Of a stretch of DNA of 64,000 nucleotides, positions 36,401 to 43,803 are shown in pieces. The stretch's first letter is position 1. Each line of letters starts with the position of its first letter. The notes under the pieces are model-generated. The model was not told the origin of the DNA, searched no databases, and saw only the letters and a program-made list of their open reading frames with translations. The translations under genes were made by a program, and so were the position numbers. The DNA comes from Methanococcoides vulcani. Lineage in GTDB: Archaea > Halobacteriota > Methanosarcinia > Methanosarcinales > Methanosarcinaceae. The stretch is taken from assembly GCF_900111645.1 (NCBI RefSeq), contig NZ_FOHQ01000004.1, forward strand, positions 62,001 to 126,000, given 5' to 3'.

Positions 36401-36783
36401 GAAAAGGGCAATCTTTTCCATAGATTTTTGCTTTGTTTACCCTGTTTGGTTGAGTTGGGGCCAAAATTTTCTTCAGCATCAGATATATTTTTGATATTAT
36501 AGTAAACATTCCCAAGTGCATTTATAGTAATTTTAGGTTTATTTTGAATTTTATTATTTTTTACCAAAAAAGACACTTTTAGTTTCGATGCACGTATAGA
36601 TGCTGCTTTTTCATCTTCTACTTTATCATCACTACTCTTTCTTGCTGCAAGAGTTCCAACAAGGTACATACGGCTTGGTTTTTCAGAAACAGTTTCATCT
36701 TTAAGATGAGTTCCTGAAACTTTGGATATTATATAATGTGAGAGGTCGGAAGCAAATTTGTCTTGGGTAAGTATATCAATCAT
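33478..36783 (-). CDS. drmA: DrmA-like SF2 helicase
   Basis: A 1101-residue helicase. The N-terminal 400 residues are unique. Walker A is VDTGGGKSEAYF near residue 435, a treble-clef-like cysteine set (ICPLCSSNS, HQCDNCNKQF) lies at 550-590, the DExH box is IQDEMHLLKEGFG near 665 with MSATLNG after it, and motif VI is ALSRVGRKHLG near 925. Motif spacing and the drmB-drmC neighbours fit DrmA of DISARM, which binds the 5' end of DNA and restricts phage. It is the first gene of the operon, with GAAGGTAG before ATG. No methyltransferase gene adjoins it. Confidence 0.85.
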   Translation of the reverse strand: MIDILTQDKFASDLSHYIISKVSGTHLKDETVSEKPSRMYLVGTLAARKSSDDKVEDEKAASIRASKLKVSFLVKNNKIQNKPKITINALGNVYYNIKNISDAEENFGPNSTKQGKQSKNLWKRLPFSNTYKIDLSTEKEMHLDFFDVREKANSDPLIIRSINDNLWAAKVSVKISEFDDENKLITLSYENTGKELVKDESSEKASDSTKKNAFENTLFDCRLEVDIDNLSTEEFVDNYSYEGHKQRYFYDFRTMNCQASWVDEQQNKFVTDHFARFEQKNILPRSNISNLNLTFSNLMELDTSIGTLDAFVSEMKKYNEIYKNNIPSDVSIDEFEVRKSNENRQSTWGERIFYADNFEKLIARVEKGIELIKSSKDVQQSFLKTNKTFNNYYSTKNPSVPNAGWRLFQLAFFLSSIESISEETDLDTTDVLHVDTGGGKSEAYFALVIFTSFYERITGKIEGVSAIVKFPLRMLSIQQLERIASIIIHAEEIRKQNNQLFPGVPFSLGYYVGSKSDDFPDLYSKVRNNLYDHNKIISPAPISSILSICPLCSSNSKGNIQLKEDSAKKTIIHQCDNCNKQFSIYQSDREIFRWRPTVIVSTVDKWASLSQQRRARNLLGGAGSMCPDNHGFIPSGDKCEDKKEEEFQCTNIGEFTPSMSGPRLSIQDEMHLLKEGFGTISSHFEGLIEAIVEERSGRKMKHIAMSATLNGAEKQIKELYNKKFFVIPGRCPEGAGSENDFFFEQRDGPKRIIYGLKPNLRDNHYASLRTLLHYAEFIITSQKELNSNSSKFCAKYGITNSKEAQKLLNHYLVPLTYHIKKQDVYDMGRLKDAVVNDALKKNEFNNSDIQGIVLTGDSELEDLKKAIDKVRDFVFNYNPSAVDMDGIQFEPIYSNSVVSHGVDLDELNFMVFQGLPYSTSEYIQALSRVGRKHLGMILLWFYPNRVRDESFYRNFNRYHNSLDHEVRPIPINRFSKLGLLQTMNSVFCAGILNYLSNEKGKPLYKKKDILNLKDDDIEELINFIYNVYGDRILDIDVRTEVEERLNEIKLGKDKEDTFFPNILTKTGHPYYRTQSGMRGMQKNVALELNNRDKMLLDKMEV

Positions 36784-36863
36784 AAAACTACCTTCAAAAC
36801 TTAATTAGGCCCATTCCATATAAATTTATTGAAGTTGTGCCGTACATAAAACAGATGCCATGC

Positions 36864-37248
36864 ATGACACCTAAAAAACTTATTTGAAAAACTTGAAGGC
36901 CCATTTGATTGGAACGGTGCAATATATGAAAAACTTGCTGAAAAAGCAGGTGTATATGTGATAAATGTAAGGGGATGGGACTGGACATTAGATTATCCTG
37001 ATGGTAAGAGTGATATCATTTACATTGGTGAATCAGAAGATATTGGTAGAAGGCTTAAGCAACACAAATCTTCTGGGAAGAATCTTGGTTTGGCGGGCTA
37101 TGCGAAGAGGCTGTCTTTGAATATCTATCTCAGGAAAGTGTATCATAAATCTGAACTGGAAAGACATGAGGCATATATGATAAACCAATTTGCGAATAAA
37201 TATGGTTCTATACCCATTTGCAATGGTCAAAGACCGGATGCTGACTGA
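36864..37248 (+). pseudogene. GIY-YIG nuclease-domain protein, frameshifted near its start
   Basis: The GIY-YIG domain reads GVYVINVRGWDWTL, then DIIYIGESEDIGRRLKQH, with the conserved Arg and a C-terminal catalytic-type Glu in ELERHEAYMI. The frame is open upstream (FEKLEGPFDWNGAIYEKLAE) but has no start codon; ATGs at 36855 and 36864 lie one base out of phase, reading MTPKKLI then TGA. Removing one T in cttatttgaa (36880-36889) would join MTPKKLI to EKLEGPFDWNG. Thus one base is in excess, by mutation or sequencing error. The role would be a small endonuclease or DNA-repair/mobility enzyme. Confidence 0.7.
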
Positions 37249-37971
37249 TAGGTACTTTCTGTAAAATTGTCCTTTGCTAATAAGAGTAATATTTCCATTA
37301 GCAGTGACTGAGATAGAATGCGCATGAACTATGGCATTTTTTTAGATAATGAAGTTCATTGCTGATTGAAATAGAAATTCCGTTTTCTTTTTTGCTAATA
37401 TCCAATTTAAAGGCTTTTAAGAGATCTAAAGTTCTTTATCCATGGAAAAGTAGGTAATGAATAGATATTTTCAGTGAAGAGGTTTATTTTAGCTATGAGA
37501 TGGGTTTGCAACACACAGATGAAGTTGGTTTGACAGACATACAGAATATGGATCAAATATTTAAAAATGTAAAGAAGAAAGAATACTATCATGTAGAAAA
37601 AAATCAAAAAGCAATCCGTCATAGTATAATATAACCGGATACCCAATAGTTTGAGGTAAAAAATTCAATTTTTCAATAGGTATTGCCTTCAGTTTGAATA
37701 AATTAAAACTGCTTGCTTTTTACAACTTTATAAAATTAATTAAATAAGTTTAATATCACGGTATTTGGGATACTTCAAACTTTGAAAGGTATAAATGTAA
37801 TATGTCGCAGCATTTTGGGAATAAGTTATGCGTGCGCGCATGTGCAATAATCAGATGCCATATGTTAAACTGATCGAGAAGAATAATTTAATGAAGCAAT
37901 GCTTAATATAGAATATAAATCATATCAATATGTAACTTAAATCAAAATAAGTGGGATTATAAACAAGAAGT
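37249..37971. other. Gene-free end of the element, 0.7 kb
   Basis: AT-rich DNA between the GIY-YIG gene and the tRNA-Glu gene. A 79-codon minus-strand frame (37407-37646) has no coding character. A CG-alternating patch, tgcgtgcgcgcatg (near 37829), stands out but has no assigned role. Confidence 0.4.
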
Positions 37972-37987
37972 TGGTGCTCCGGCCGGG
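37972..37987. repeat. Attachment-site repeat, tRNA side
   Basis: The tggtgctccggccggg copy that forms the CCA end, discriminator, acceptor strand and first T-stem bases of tRNA-Glu. Identical to 12973-12988; integration here regenerates the intact tRNA gene. Confidence 0.9.
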
Positions 37988-38049
37988 ATTCGAACCCGAG
38001 TCTTCGGCTCGAAAGGCCGGAATGATTGACCGGACTACACTACCGGAGC
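37972..38049 (-). tRNA. tRNA-Glu (UUC), CCA encoded
   Basis: The minus strand gives acceptor GCTCCGG/CCGGAGC with discriminator A and encoded CCA, anticodon loop CTTTCGA with anticodon TTC, and T-arm TCGGG-TTCGAAT-CCCGG. The anticodon stem CCGGC/GCCGA has a C-A mismatch at its outer pair (27-43), where Glu tRNAs of relatives usually have a T-A pair. It is the integration target of the element. Confidence 0.93.
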
Positions 38050-38120
38050 ACGCTGTTTTTTGCTTACCTTGAAGCGACCCTAGTAGGTACGTTAGCAATA
38101 TAAAGCTTTCGGCCGAAGGG

Positions 38121-38474
38121 TCATTCTTCGTCTTTTTTTATCTCGTCTTCCAGGGTTAACTGGTTGATCCAGGTGGATAGTAGTTCGCAGATCTCGGGCT
38201 GGCAGGCTAATCTGCAGCCTGCGCAGGGGGAGAACATCTCTCCTGCGAGAAGGAGATCATAGGATTCCTCTTCTGGTGCAACTACTTTGATCAAATAGGT
38301 CCTTGCGCCGTTATTGACCGCAGACTCACGGATGATCAGATCCGAGTTCATCAGCTTGGTGATGACCCTTGAGCACTTGCGGCTGTCGATCTCCAGCATC
38401 TTCCAGAGTTCGTTCTGGTAGACACCGTCTTTGCTATCGCTTATCAGTTTAAGAGTTCTTTCTTCTATTTCCAT
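38121..38474 (-). CDS. Winged-helix protein with four-Cys cluster
   Basis: A 117-residue protein. Residues 1-65 form a winged helix (TLKLISDSKDGVYQNELWKM, then RVITKLMNSDLIIRESAVNN). The C-terminal part has CAGCRLACQPEIC, a C-x2-C-x3-C-x4-C cluster able to hold an Fe-S cluster or zinc. A wHTH followed by such a cluster recalls the RPC34/TFE-beta type of transcription factor and also redox-sensing regulators; I cannot choose between them. It is next to the LSm gene on the same strand, 26 bp apart, likely co-transcribed. Confidence 0.7.
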   Translation of the reverse strand: MEIEERTLKLISDSKDGVYQNELWKMLEIDSRKCSRVITKLMNSDLIIRESAVNNGARTYLIKVVAPEEESYDLLLAGEMFSPCAGCRLACQPEICELLSTWINQLTLEDEIKKDEE

Positions 38475-38500
38475 GGTTTATGTCCGGAAAATAAAAGCTT

Positions 38501-38725
38501 TCAGTTCTCTACAGGGATGATCAGGATTATGTTGTTACCTCTCAATACAACGGAACCAAGAGAGCGCAGGCGCTGTCCGTCAGCTATCTCAACAGTGTCC
38601 ACAAGGTGAAGGTTAAGGTAATCGTCAGCACTTTCTAATGTACCTTCAAGAATATGCTGGTTGCCTTTCATCTCTACCTGGACCTTAGATCCTACCAATT
38701 TCTGAACTTTCTTATTTGGGAACAA
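38501..38725 (-). CDS. LSm (Sm-like) RNA-binding protein
   Basis: A 74-residue archaeal Sm-fold protein that assembles into heptameric rings and binds U-rich RNA. Sm1 is GSKVQVEMKGNQHILEGTLE followed by SADDYLNLHLVD, and Sm2 is GSVVLRGNNIILI, with the conserved N-L-H-L and R-G-N nucleotide-binding residues. The frame extends upstream to 38815, but a TTG at 38725, six bases after GAGGAT, gives the family-like start FPNKKVQKLVG. It sits upstream of the wHTH gene. Confidence 0.88.
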   Translation of the reverse strand: MFPNKKVQKLVGSKVQVEMKGNQHILEGTLESADDYLNLHLVDTVEIADGQRLRSLGSVVLRGNNIILIIPVEN

Positions 38726-38902
38726 GATCGTATCCTCACACTCATTATTCAAAGATAATAAACAATATGATCTGCAATATGTATTACTACGTATTGGAAA
38801 AGGTAAACTGTCCAACCTACTATTTATTACTGCCGATTAGAACCCCTTATCAACTGTCCTTATAGTAGTATGCAGCTAACTTCTTCAAGTTTAGCTTTAG
38901 TT

Positions 38903-39280
38903 TTAGATGTATCCCTGTATCTCGGATGTATCCTCAGGCTGCTTCATTTTTGGTGGCTGCTTCTGCACTCTGGTGATCGGTCCAAACATCGCCTCGTAGT
39001 CGCGGATGTGCTGCTCAAGCCAGTGGGAAAGCTCCAGTGCCGCAAGAGGTGAGAGTATCACTTCTGTCTCAATGCTTCTCTGGACCACCTGTGAATTAGA
39101 TGACTTGTCGAATCCCTTTGGGCTGTCATTGTAGAAGCCGATCCTGAAATCATAAGGGCTGTGTCCGCCAAGTGCACCGATGGCATAAACCTGTTTGAAG
39201 TCCTCAGGTTTCCTGATCTCGATCTTCAACTTCTTTGTCACTTTACCTTCAGGATTTTTTTTCTCTTCTGTCATGGTCAT
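38903..39280 (-). CDS. DUF3467 protein
   Basis: A protein of about 125 residues belonging to the DUF3467 family: VYAIGALGGHSPYDFRIGFY in the middle and the diagnostic TEVILSPLAALELSHWLEQH near the end, followed by a Pro/Gln-rich tail. Function unknown in both bacteria and archaea. The ATG at 39280 is next to GAAGGA; an ATG six bases on (39274) is equally possible. The gene starts 88 bp after the helicase gene ends, on the same strand. Confidence 0.82.
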   Translation of the reverse strand: MTMTEEKKNPEGKVTKKLKIEIRKPEDFKQVYAIGALGGHSPYDFRIGFYNDSPKGFDKSSNSQVVQRSIETEVILSPLAALELSHWLEQHIRDYEAMFGPITRVQKQPPKMKQPEDTSEIQGYI

Positions 39281-39368
39281 ATATCCTTCAAAAGCCGTAC
39301 CTAATTTGGAAAAGTAATTGTTAACATACATTAAAAGGTTTTGTTATCATTAATTCAAAGTGCGGTCT

Positions 39369-41846
39369 TCATCCCACGATAAGCTTCTTAAGATGCCTCG
39401 CCGAATTTGCCAGGTCCTTTTTGGAATAAGCCTTTGCGATCCTTTCAACAGCATCAAGGTTGCGTATCGCATCATCCAGGTATCCCAGCAGGTCTCCCGG
39501 GTAGGCAGTGATGCCGTACTTATCCTCAAGATAGTTCACGATCTGTATTGGGTCATAACCGTCAACCCTCAGGTCAATGATCTTCTCCGAGAACAATCTC
39601 TCAGGACAACCGCAGTAAGGACTTTCCTTGCAACCGCAGGTCAGGAAATCAGTAGCGAAGTTCAGGATCTGGTCCTGCATCTTCATCTCAAGCCTGGAAA
39701 GGTTCTCACCCTCAAGCACAATGTCCATGGAAGCGCCCTGGAACACCCTTGAAGGCATGTTGATCTTCAGTGCAGTAGATATCTGGGCTGCGTACTTGAA
39801 ATAGACCGCTTCAAAGAACTCCAGGTTGGTTATTATCTCCACCGGCCTGTGATCGGAAAGCACTGCATCCCGTATCAGGAATGCCTTTGAAACGGAAAGG
39901 AAATGTCCGGCAGCAATGCTTCCGAACTTCGTAAGTGCGATATTGTCCCCCTTGATGTTCAGGAACTTCTTTTTCTGTAGCCTTGAAAGCAGTGCCTTCA
40001 ATGAATAGTTTGCAAGCATAGCTTTGTGTATCGCCTCAAGGTCACGCTTGGACGATGTCACCGCAGCAGTAGCCAGGATCTCCTCCATCTGTTCCTCTTC
40101 GCCATATTCCACATCGGTGTGCTCCATCTCTCCGTTAAGGAGCTTGATGGCAACCTCTTCCTCAGTGCCGTTCTGCTCGCTTGTATAGCTCTTCTGTGGC
40201 GTAGCAAGCACCACTACCACACCCCTGTCATGGAAATCCGGTCTTCCTGCACGTCCCAGCATCTGCAGGAACTCCTGCATGGTAAGCCATTCGATACCCA
40301 TTGAAAGGGATTCGAATATCACCTGTGATGCAGGGAAATCAACACCTGCTGCAAGTGCAGCTGTTGTGACCACGACAGGTAGCTCTCCTTTCTCAAAACG
40401 TCTCTCTACCTTCTTCCTCTCCTGCATGGAAAGGCCTGCATGGTAAGGGGCGGTCGATATTGGAAGTGCCTGAGCTATTCGATGGCAGTTCCTTCGTGAG
40501 TTCGTAAAAATTATCGTCTGGCCCTTATGGCCTTTAGAGGATGTTTTGGCATACTCGTCCCGCACAAGCTTTGACATAAGCCTGATCTTGTTGCTCTCCG
40601 GGCAGAACAGCAGGTGGCGCTCAATGGGCACAGGCCTGTATTCATACTCCACAAGCTCGGCATTAAGTCTTTTCGCAAGCAGTTTCGGTTTAGCCACGGT
40701 GGCTGAAAGATAGATGAACTGTGCTCCCGATGCAACGTACTTCAGCCTTCCGATAAGTCCGTCCACCCTATGGCCACGCTCGGAATCCTCGATCATGTGG
40801 ACCTCATCGATAACAACAGTGCCGATCTGGCCCAGAAGGTCGGAATCCTTTGACCTTAGTATGTAGTCAAGACCTTCATATGTGGCCACAATGATGTCCG
40901 AATCAAGTGTTCTTCGCATGGACTTTGTCTTCGATGTCCGTATCCTGGAACTTCCCACTCTTATGGAAGCCTTAAGGCCGAGTTCAGAATACCTCTTGTT
41001 GAACTGGTCATACTTCTGGTTCGCCAATGCCACAAGCGGTACAAGATATAGCATCTTCCCCTGACCACGTATGATGTTCTCAATACCGGCTATCTCTCCA
41101 ATGAGCGTCTTTCCGGTAGCAGTTACCGATGTCACAAGCTGGTTCTTACGCTTTAACAGTCCTTTTTCCACCGACAGAGATTGTACCGGCAACAGGGTAT
41201 CGGACTTCTTTAATAGTATCTTTTTGAACTTATTTGACAGGGGGATGTCCTTTATCCTGATCTGCGTGAGCTGTGTCTGGGCCTCTATCGTATCAAACCG
41301 TGTGTACTCAAGGTCAAGGTCCTCCGGACTCAACATGCCTATTGTGCGGTCAAGGTCCCGTGTGTTGAGCATGATCTGCTGGATTCGTTCTGCTGCTTCA
41401 TCTCCGAAATAGCTATGGGCATTTCGAAGTGCACGGTCCAGTTCTTCTTTTGCACACTCCTCGCAAATAAGCTCATGATGGTATTTGATGGATTTTTTAT
41501 TGATAAAGTTGAATCTCTTTTTCAAAAGGCAGAACCTGCACACATGTGCATGCTCCCAACCAAGATGGAAACCTGCAAGCAGTTCCTTAACATCTCCCTC
41601 TCCCTTCTTCTCGCTTTCGATGTCGATGAGAATACGCTCTGACATCCGTAGCAGGTCTATGAACTCTTCAGGTGGCCTTAGTTCATCCTTCTCGTCCCTG
41701 AAGATCCGGAACTTATGTGGACGCGGTCCTGCGTCTGTCTTTCTCAGGATAAGCTCTCCGGTAAACTGGGGAAGACGTTTCCTGTCTTTAATGGCCATTA
41801 CAATGACCTTGGCCTTTTCAGCCTTGAGAAATGTCCACAGAGTCAT
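39369..41846 (-). CDS. Ski2-like DEAD/DEAH-box helicase with zinc finger
   Basis: An 825-residue SF2 helicase. An N-terminal region of about 110 residues precedes a zinc finger (CRFCLLKKRFNF and LICEECAKEEL). The helicase core has Walker A VTSVTATGKTLIGE, the DEVH box TVVIDEVHMIEDSERG, SATVAKPKLLAKRL, and motif VI FLQMLGRAGRPDFH. The end has a Cys-rich stretch, CGCKESPYCGCPERLF. This is an archaeal family related to Hel308/Ski2, probably in RNA or DNA remodelling. Intact, long, and transcribed singly or with DUF3467. Confidence 0.85.
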   Translation of the reverse strand: MTLWTFLKAEKAKVIVMAIKDRKRLPQFTGELILRKTDAGPRPHKFRIFRDEKDELRPPEEFIDLLRMSERILIDIESEKKGEGDVKELLAGFHLGWEHAHVCRFCLLKKRFNFINKKSIKYHHELICEECAKEELDRALRNAHSYFGDEAAERIQQIMLNTRDLDRTIGMLSPEDLDLEYTRFDTIEAQTQLTQIRIKDIPLSNKFKKILLKKSDTLLPVQSLSVEKGLLKRKNQLVTSVTATGKTLIGEIAGIENIIRGQGKMLYLVPLVALANQKYDQFNKRYSELGLKASIRVGSSRIRTSKTKSMRRTLDSDIIVATYEGLDYILRSKDSDLLGQIGTVVIDEVHMIEDSERGHRVDGLIGRLKYVASGAQFIYLSATVAKPKLLAKRLNAELVEYEYRPVPIERHLLFCPESNKIRLMSKLVRDEYAKTSSKGHKGQTIIFTNSRRNCHRIAQALPISTAPYHAGLSMQERKKVERRFEKGELPVVVTTAALAAGVDFPASQVIFESLSMGIEWLTMQEFLQMLGRAGRPDFHDRGVVVVLATPQKSYTSEQNGTEEEVAIKLLNGEMEHTDVEYGEEEQMEEILATAAVTSSKRDLEAIHKAMLANYSLKALLSRLQKKKFLNIKGDNIALTKFGSIAAGHFLSVSKAFLIRDAVLSDHRPVEIITNLEFFEAVYFKYAAQISTALKINMPSRVFQGASMDIVLEGENLSRLEMKMQDQILNFATDFLTCGCKESPYCGCPERLFSEKIIDLRVDGYDPIQIVNYLEDKYGITAYPGDLLGYLDDAIRNLDAVERIAKAYSKKDLANSARHLKKLIVG

Positions 41847-42016
41847 TTTCGGGTTTCAAAGAGATGTACTTGTATATAAACAATGTTAATCCTTGTAATT
41901 TCACAATGAGTGTACTTCATGTGGCCATATGTGTTCATACCTTTTATATGCATGTACATGCCTACATTCAATTGAGTATATCTAACCTGGTCGTATAATT
42001 TCGGAGTGGGATAACA

Positions 42017-42952
42017 ATGTCAAGCCAGCTTTCTGTAGGTACGGAAATAATAATAACTCCAAGGACGTCGCAACATAAAGTAGCGGCAGAACAGGAGATA
42101 TCTCTTGCAGAAGAGTCCCAGGTTCGCAGGAAGCTTGAGCTACGTACCGTCCCGAAGGAAACTGCTCCTGTAACTGAAACAAAGGCCGTCGGGGAGATCC
42201 GCGTAACAAATGAGGTAAGGGACGTCCAAAAGAATGTCTATAATGGTCCTGTTGTTGTTCCAACTGGTATCTACGTATTGGACAGGACCCTTGGAGGTGG
42301 CCTTCCTCTAAACTCCATGGTCTATTTCTCTGCAGATCCAAGATCCATGTCTGAAGTATTCTTTTACGAGTTCACACAGTCCCGTAAAACCTATTACTTT
42401 ACCACTGGACGCAGACCTAAATATGTCCGCAGTGATATCATGAACCAGAACCTTGATCCTTCGAATGTCATATTTGTGGACATCTATAGTGAGTATTATT
42501 TCACTTCCATGGGAGACATGGTCGATCATCTGGGTAATGGGCACATTGATTCCAAGATCATAGAGTACGCCGAATATAACTTACGCACCATCCTGAATGA
42601 TTCACAGGGCGAAGAGATCAACATCATTTTTGATAATTTCTCGTTCTTCATGAACCTCAATGTGAATCCGGGACTTCTCAAGCGTCTGATCAATCTTCTC
42701 TATGAGACCACAAAAGAGGCCAACAGCATTACATTCCTTTATTCTTTGAAAGGAAGTCATGATGAACAGGCTGAAAATGAGATTCTCAATGCATCAGATG
42801 TTATCTTTGATGTAGATGTTGAAAGGCATCCTGATAAGATCATGAGCAAGCTTTCGATCCCAAAGATACGTGGAATGGCACCTAAAACAGATGTTATCAA
42901 GTTCAATGTCTCAGAAGGCATCAATATTGATACATCAAAGGATATTGCATAA
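42017..42952 (+). CDS. RAD55/KaiC-like RecA-superfamily protein without Walker A
   Basis: A 311-residue protein. After a charged 80-residue N-terminus, the RecA-like fold starts with VVVPTGIYVLDRTLGGGLPL, as in RAD55/KaiC relatives. The P-loop position reads YFSADPRSMSEVF, lacking the G-x-x-x-x-G-K-T/S. The Walker B-like strand is EINIIFDNFSFFM. ATP hydrolysis is therefore doubtful and it may be a structural or regulatory paralog. GGAGTGGG precedes the ATG. Divergent from the helicase gene, with a shared 170-bp promoter region. Confidence 0.78.
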   Translation: MSSQLSVGTEIIITPRTSQHKVAAEQEISLAEESQVRRKLELRTVPKETAPVTETKAVGEIRVTNEVRDVQKNVYNGPVVVPTGIYVLDRTLGGGLPLNSMVYFSADPRSMSEVFFYEFTQSRKTYYFTTGRRPKYVRSDIMNQNLDPSNVIFVDIYSEYYFTSMGDMVDHLGNGHIDSKIIEYAEYNLRTILNDSQGEEINIIFDNFSFFMNLNVNPGLLKRLINLLYETTKEANSITFLYSLKGSHDEQAENEILNASDVIFDVDVERHPDKIMSKLSIPKIRGMAPKTDVIKFNVSEGINIDTSKDIA

Positions 42953-43021
42953 TCCATTTTTATTTTCTTCTTCTTCTTCTGCTTTTAGTTATTCTAAAGC
43001 TTCAATTCGGCTAGAATTAAC

Positions 43022-43786
43022 TTAAAGACGTGCTCCTTGCGTAGCGTTCATGCATTCACATTCACGTGTTGCAGGAATGCAGTCAATGACATCGGTTAGC
43101 ACTTCCAGCAGGATGTCCTGCGTCGTGCCAAGCTCAACAACGACCTCGTCGGCTGTTATCTTGTTCTCGGTCAGTCCGCATGCCTGGTTCGTTATGGTGC
43201 AAATGGATGCATAGCATAGTTCCAGTTCACGTGCAAGGACAACTTCCGGAAGTCCTGTCATGCCTACAATATCCCCGATCATGCTCATCATTTTGATCTC
43301 TGCACGGGTCTCAAAGCGTGGTCCTTCGGTACAAACGTATGTCCCTCTGGTATAGTCAAGCCCTTTCTTCTCAAGTGTATCCATAAGACACTTGCTGATC
43401 TGGGGGCAATATGGTTCTGTCATATCAACATGAATTGTGTTCTTGTCATAGAATGTGGATATGCGGCTCTTGGTGAGATCGATAAAATCATCAGGGATGA
43501 CAAAACTGCCAATGTTGTGACCTTTCATGGTTCCTACTGAATTGGTGGCTATTATCTTTTCCACACCAAGCTCCTTTATCGCCCAGATGTTAGCACGGTA
43601 ATTGATCATATGGGGAGGAACATGCTCAACAGCTCCGGAATGCCTCGGGACTATTGCTATGGTCTTATCATTCAGTTCGATGATGTATACACCAACATCC
43701 CCGTAAGGTGTATTAACGATCTTTGCAGATCCTTCTATAAAAGATGAGAATCCAACACCACCAAGTACTGCTGCATCGATTTTCAT
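43022..43786 (-). CDS. mtnP: S-methyl-5'-thioadenosine/thioinosine phosphorylase
   Basis: A 254-residue PNP/MTAP-family phosphorylase that splits methylthioadenosine (or methylthioinosine) with phosphate, recycling the by-product of polyamine and SAM chemistry. Signatures are the phosphate-site PRHSGAVEHVPPHMINYRAN, the base-site YVCTEGPRFETRAEI, and VGMTGLPEVVLARELELCYA. The final residues carry a CEC motif similar to hyperthermophile MTAPs. In methanogens the related enzyme prefers methylthioinosine, so substrate choice is open. It precedes a DUF373 gene and ends convergent with the RecA-like gene. Confidence 0.88.
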   Translation of the reverse strand: MKIDAAVLGGVGFSSFIEGSAKIVNTPYGDVGVYIIELNDKTIAIVPRHSGAVEHVPPHMINYRANIWAIKELGVEKIIATNSVGTMKGHNIGSFVIPDDFIDLTKSRISTFYDKNTIHVDMTEPYCPQISKCLMDTLEKKGLDYTRGTYVCTEGPRFETRAEIKMMSMIGDIVGMTGLPEVVLARELELCYASICTITNQACGLTENKITADEVVVELGTTQDILLEVLTDVIDCIPATRECECMNATQGARL

Positions 43787-43803
43787 TGTGGTACTCGGTC
43801 TTA

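Larger units (their letters stand above)
12973..37987. mobile_element. Integrated element in tRNA-Glu (24,999-bp unit)
   Basis: The element is bounded by the 16-bp direct repeat tggtgctccggccggg at 12973-12988 and 37972-37987. The right copy is the 3' end (with CCA) of a tRNA-Glu gene on the minus strand; the left copy sits 55 bp from the start of a tyrosine integrase. The interior carries the integrase, a D5-type helicase, origin-like repeats, small unknown genes, serine recombinases, a DISARM-like operon and a radical SAM gene, and is visibly more AT-rich than both flanks. This is the standard outcome of archaeal tRNA-targeting integration. Whether it is still excisable is not known. Confidence 0.9.

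Noticed and set aside
27439-36783. Dpd (7-deazaguanine DNA modification) or Druantia system
   Set aside because: No TGT-like DpdA, queuosine-type genes or DruE-sized fused protein; the drmA-drmB-drmC order and sizes fit DISARM better.
36880-36890. Programmed +1 frameshift in the GIY-YIG gene
   Set aside because: ATT TGA resembles the prfB logic, but there is no upstream stimulator that I can see; plain frameshift or base error is simpler.
37407-37646. 79-codon Phe/Tyr/Ile-rich minus-strand ORF
   Set aside because: Composition is that of AT-rich DNA; no ribosome-binding site and no homologous pattern.
42966-42981. Trinucleotide repeat ttc in the gap after the RecA-like gene
   Set aside because: Short and T-rich; probably only part of a transcription terminator.
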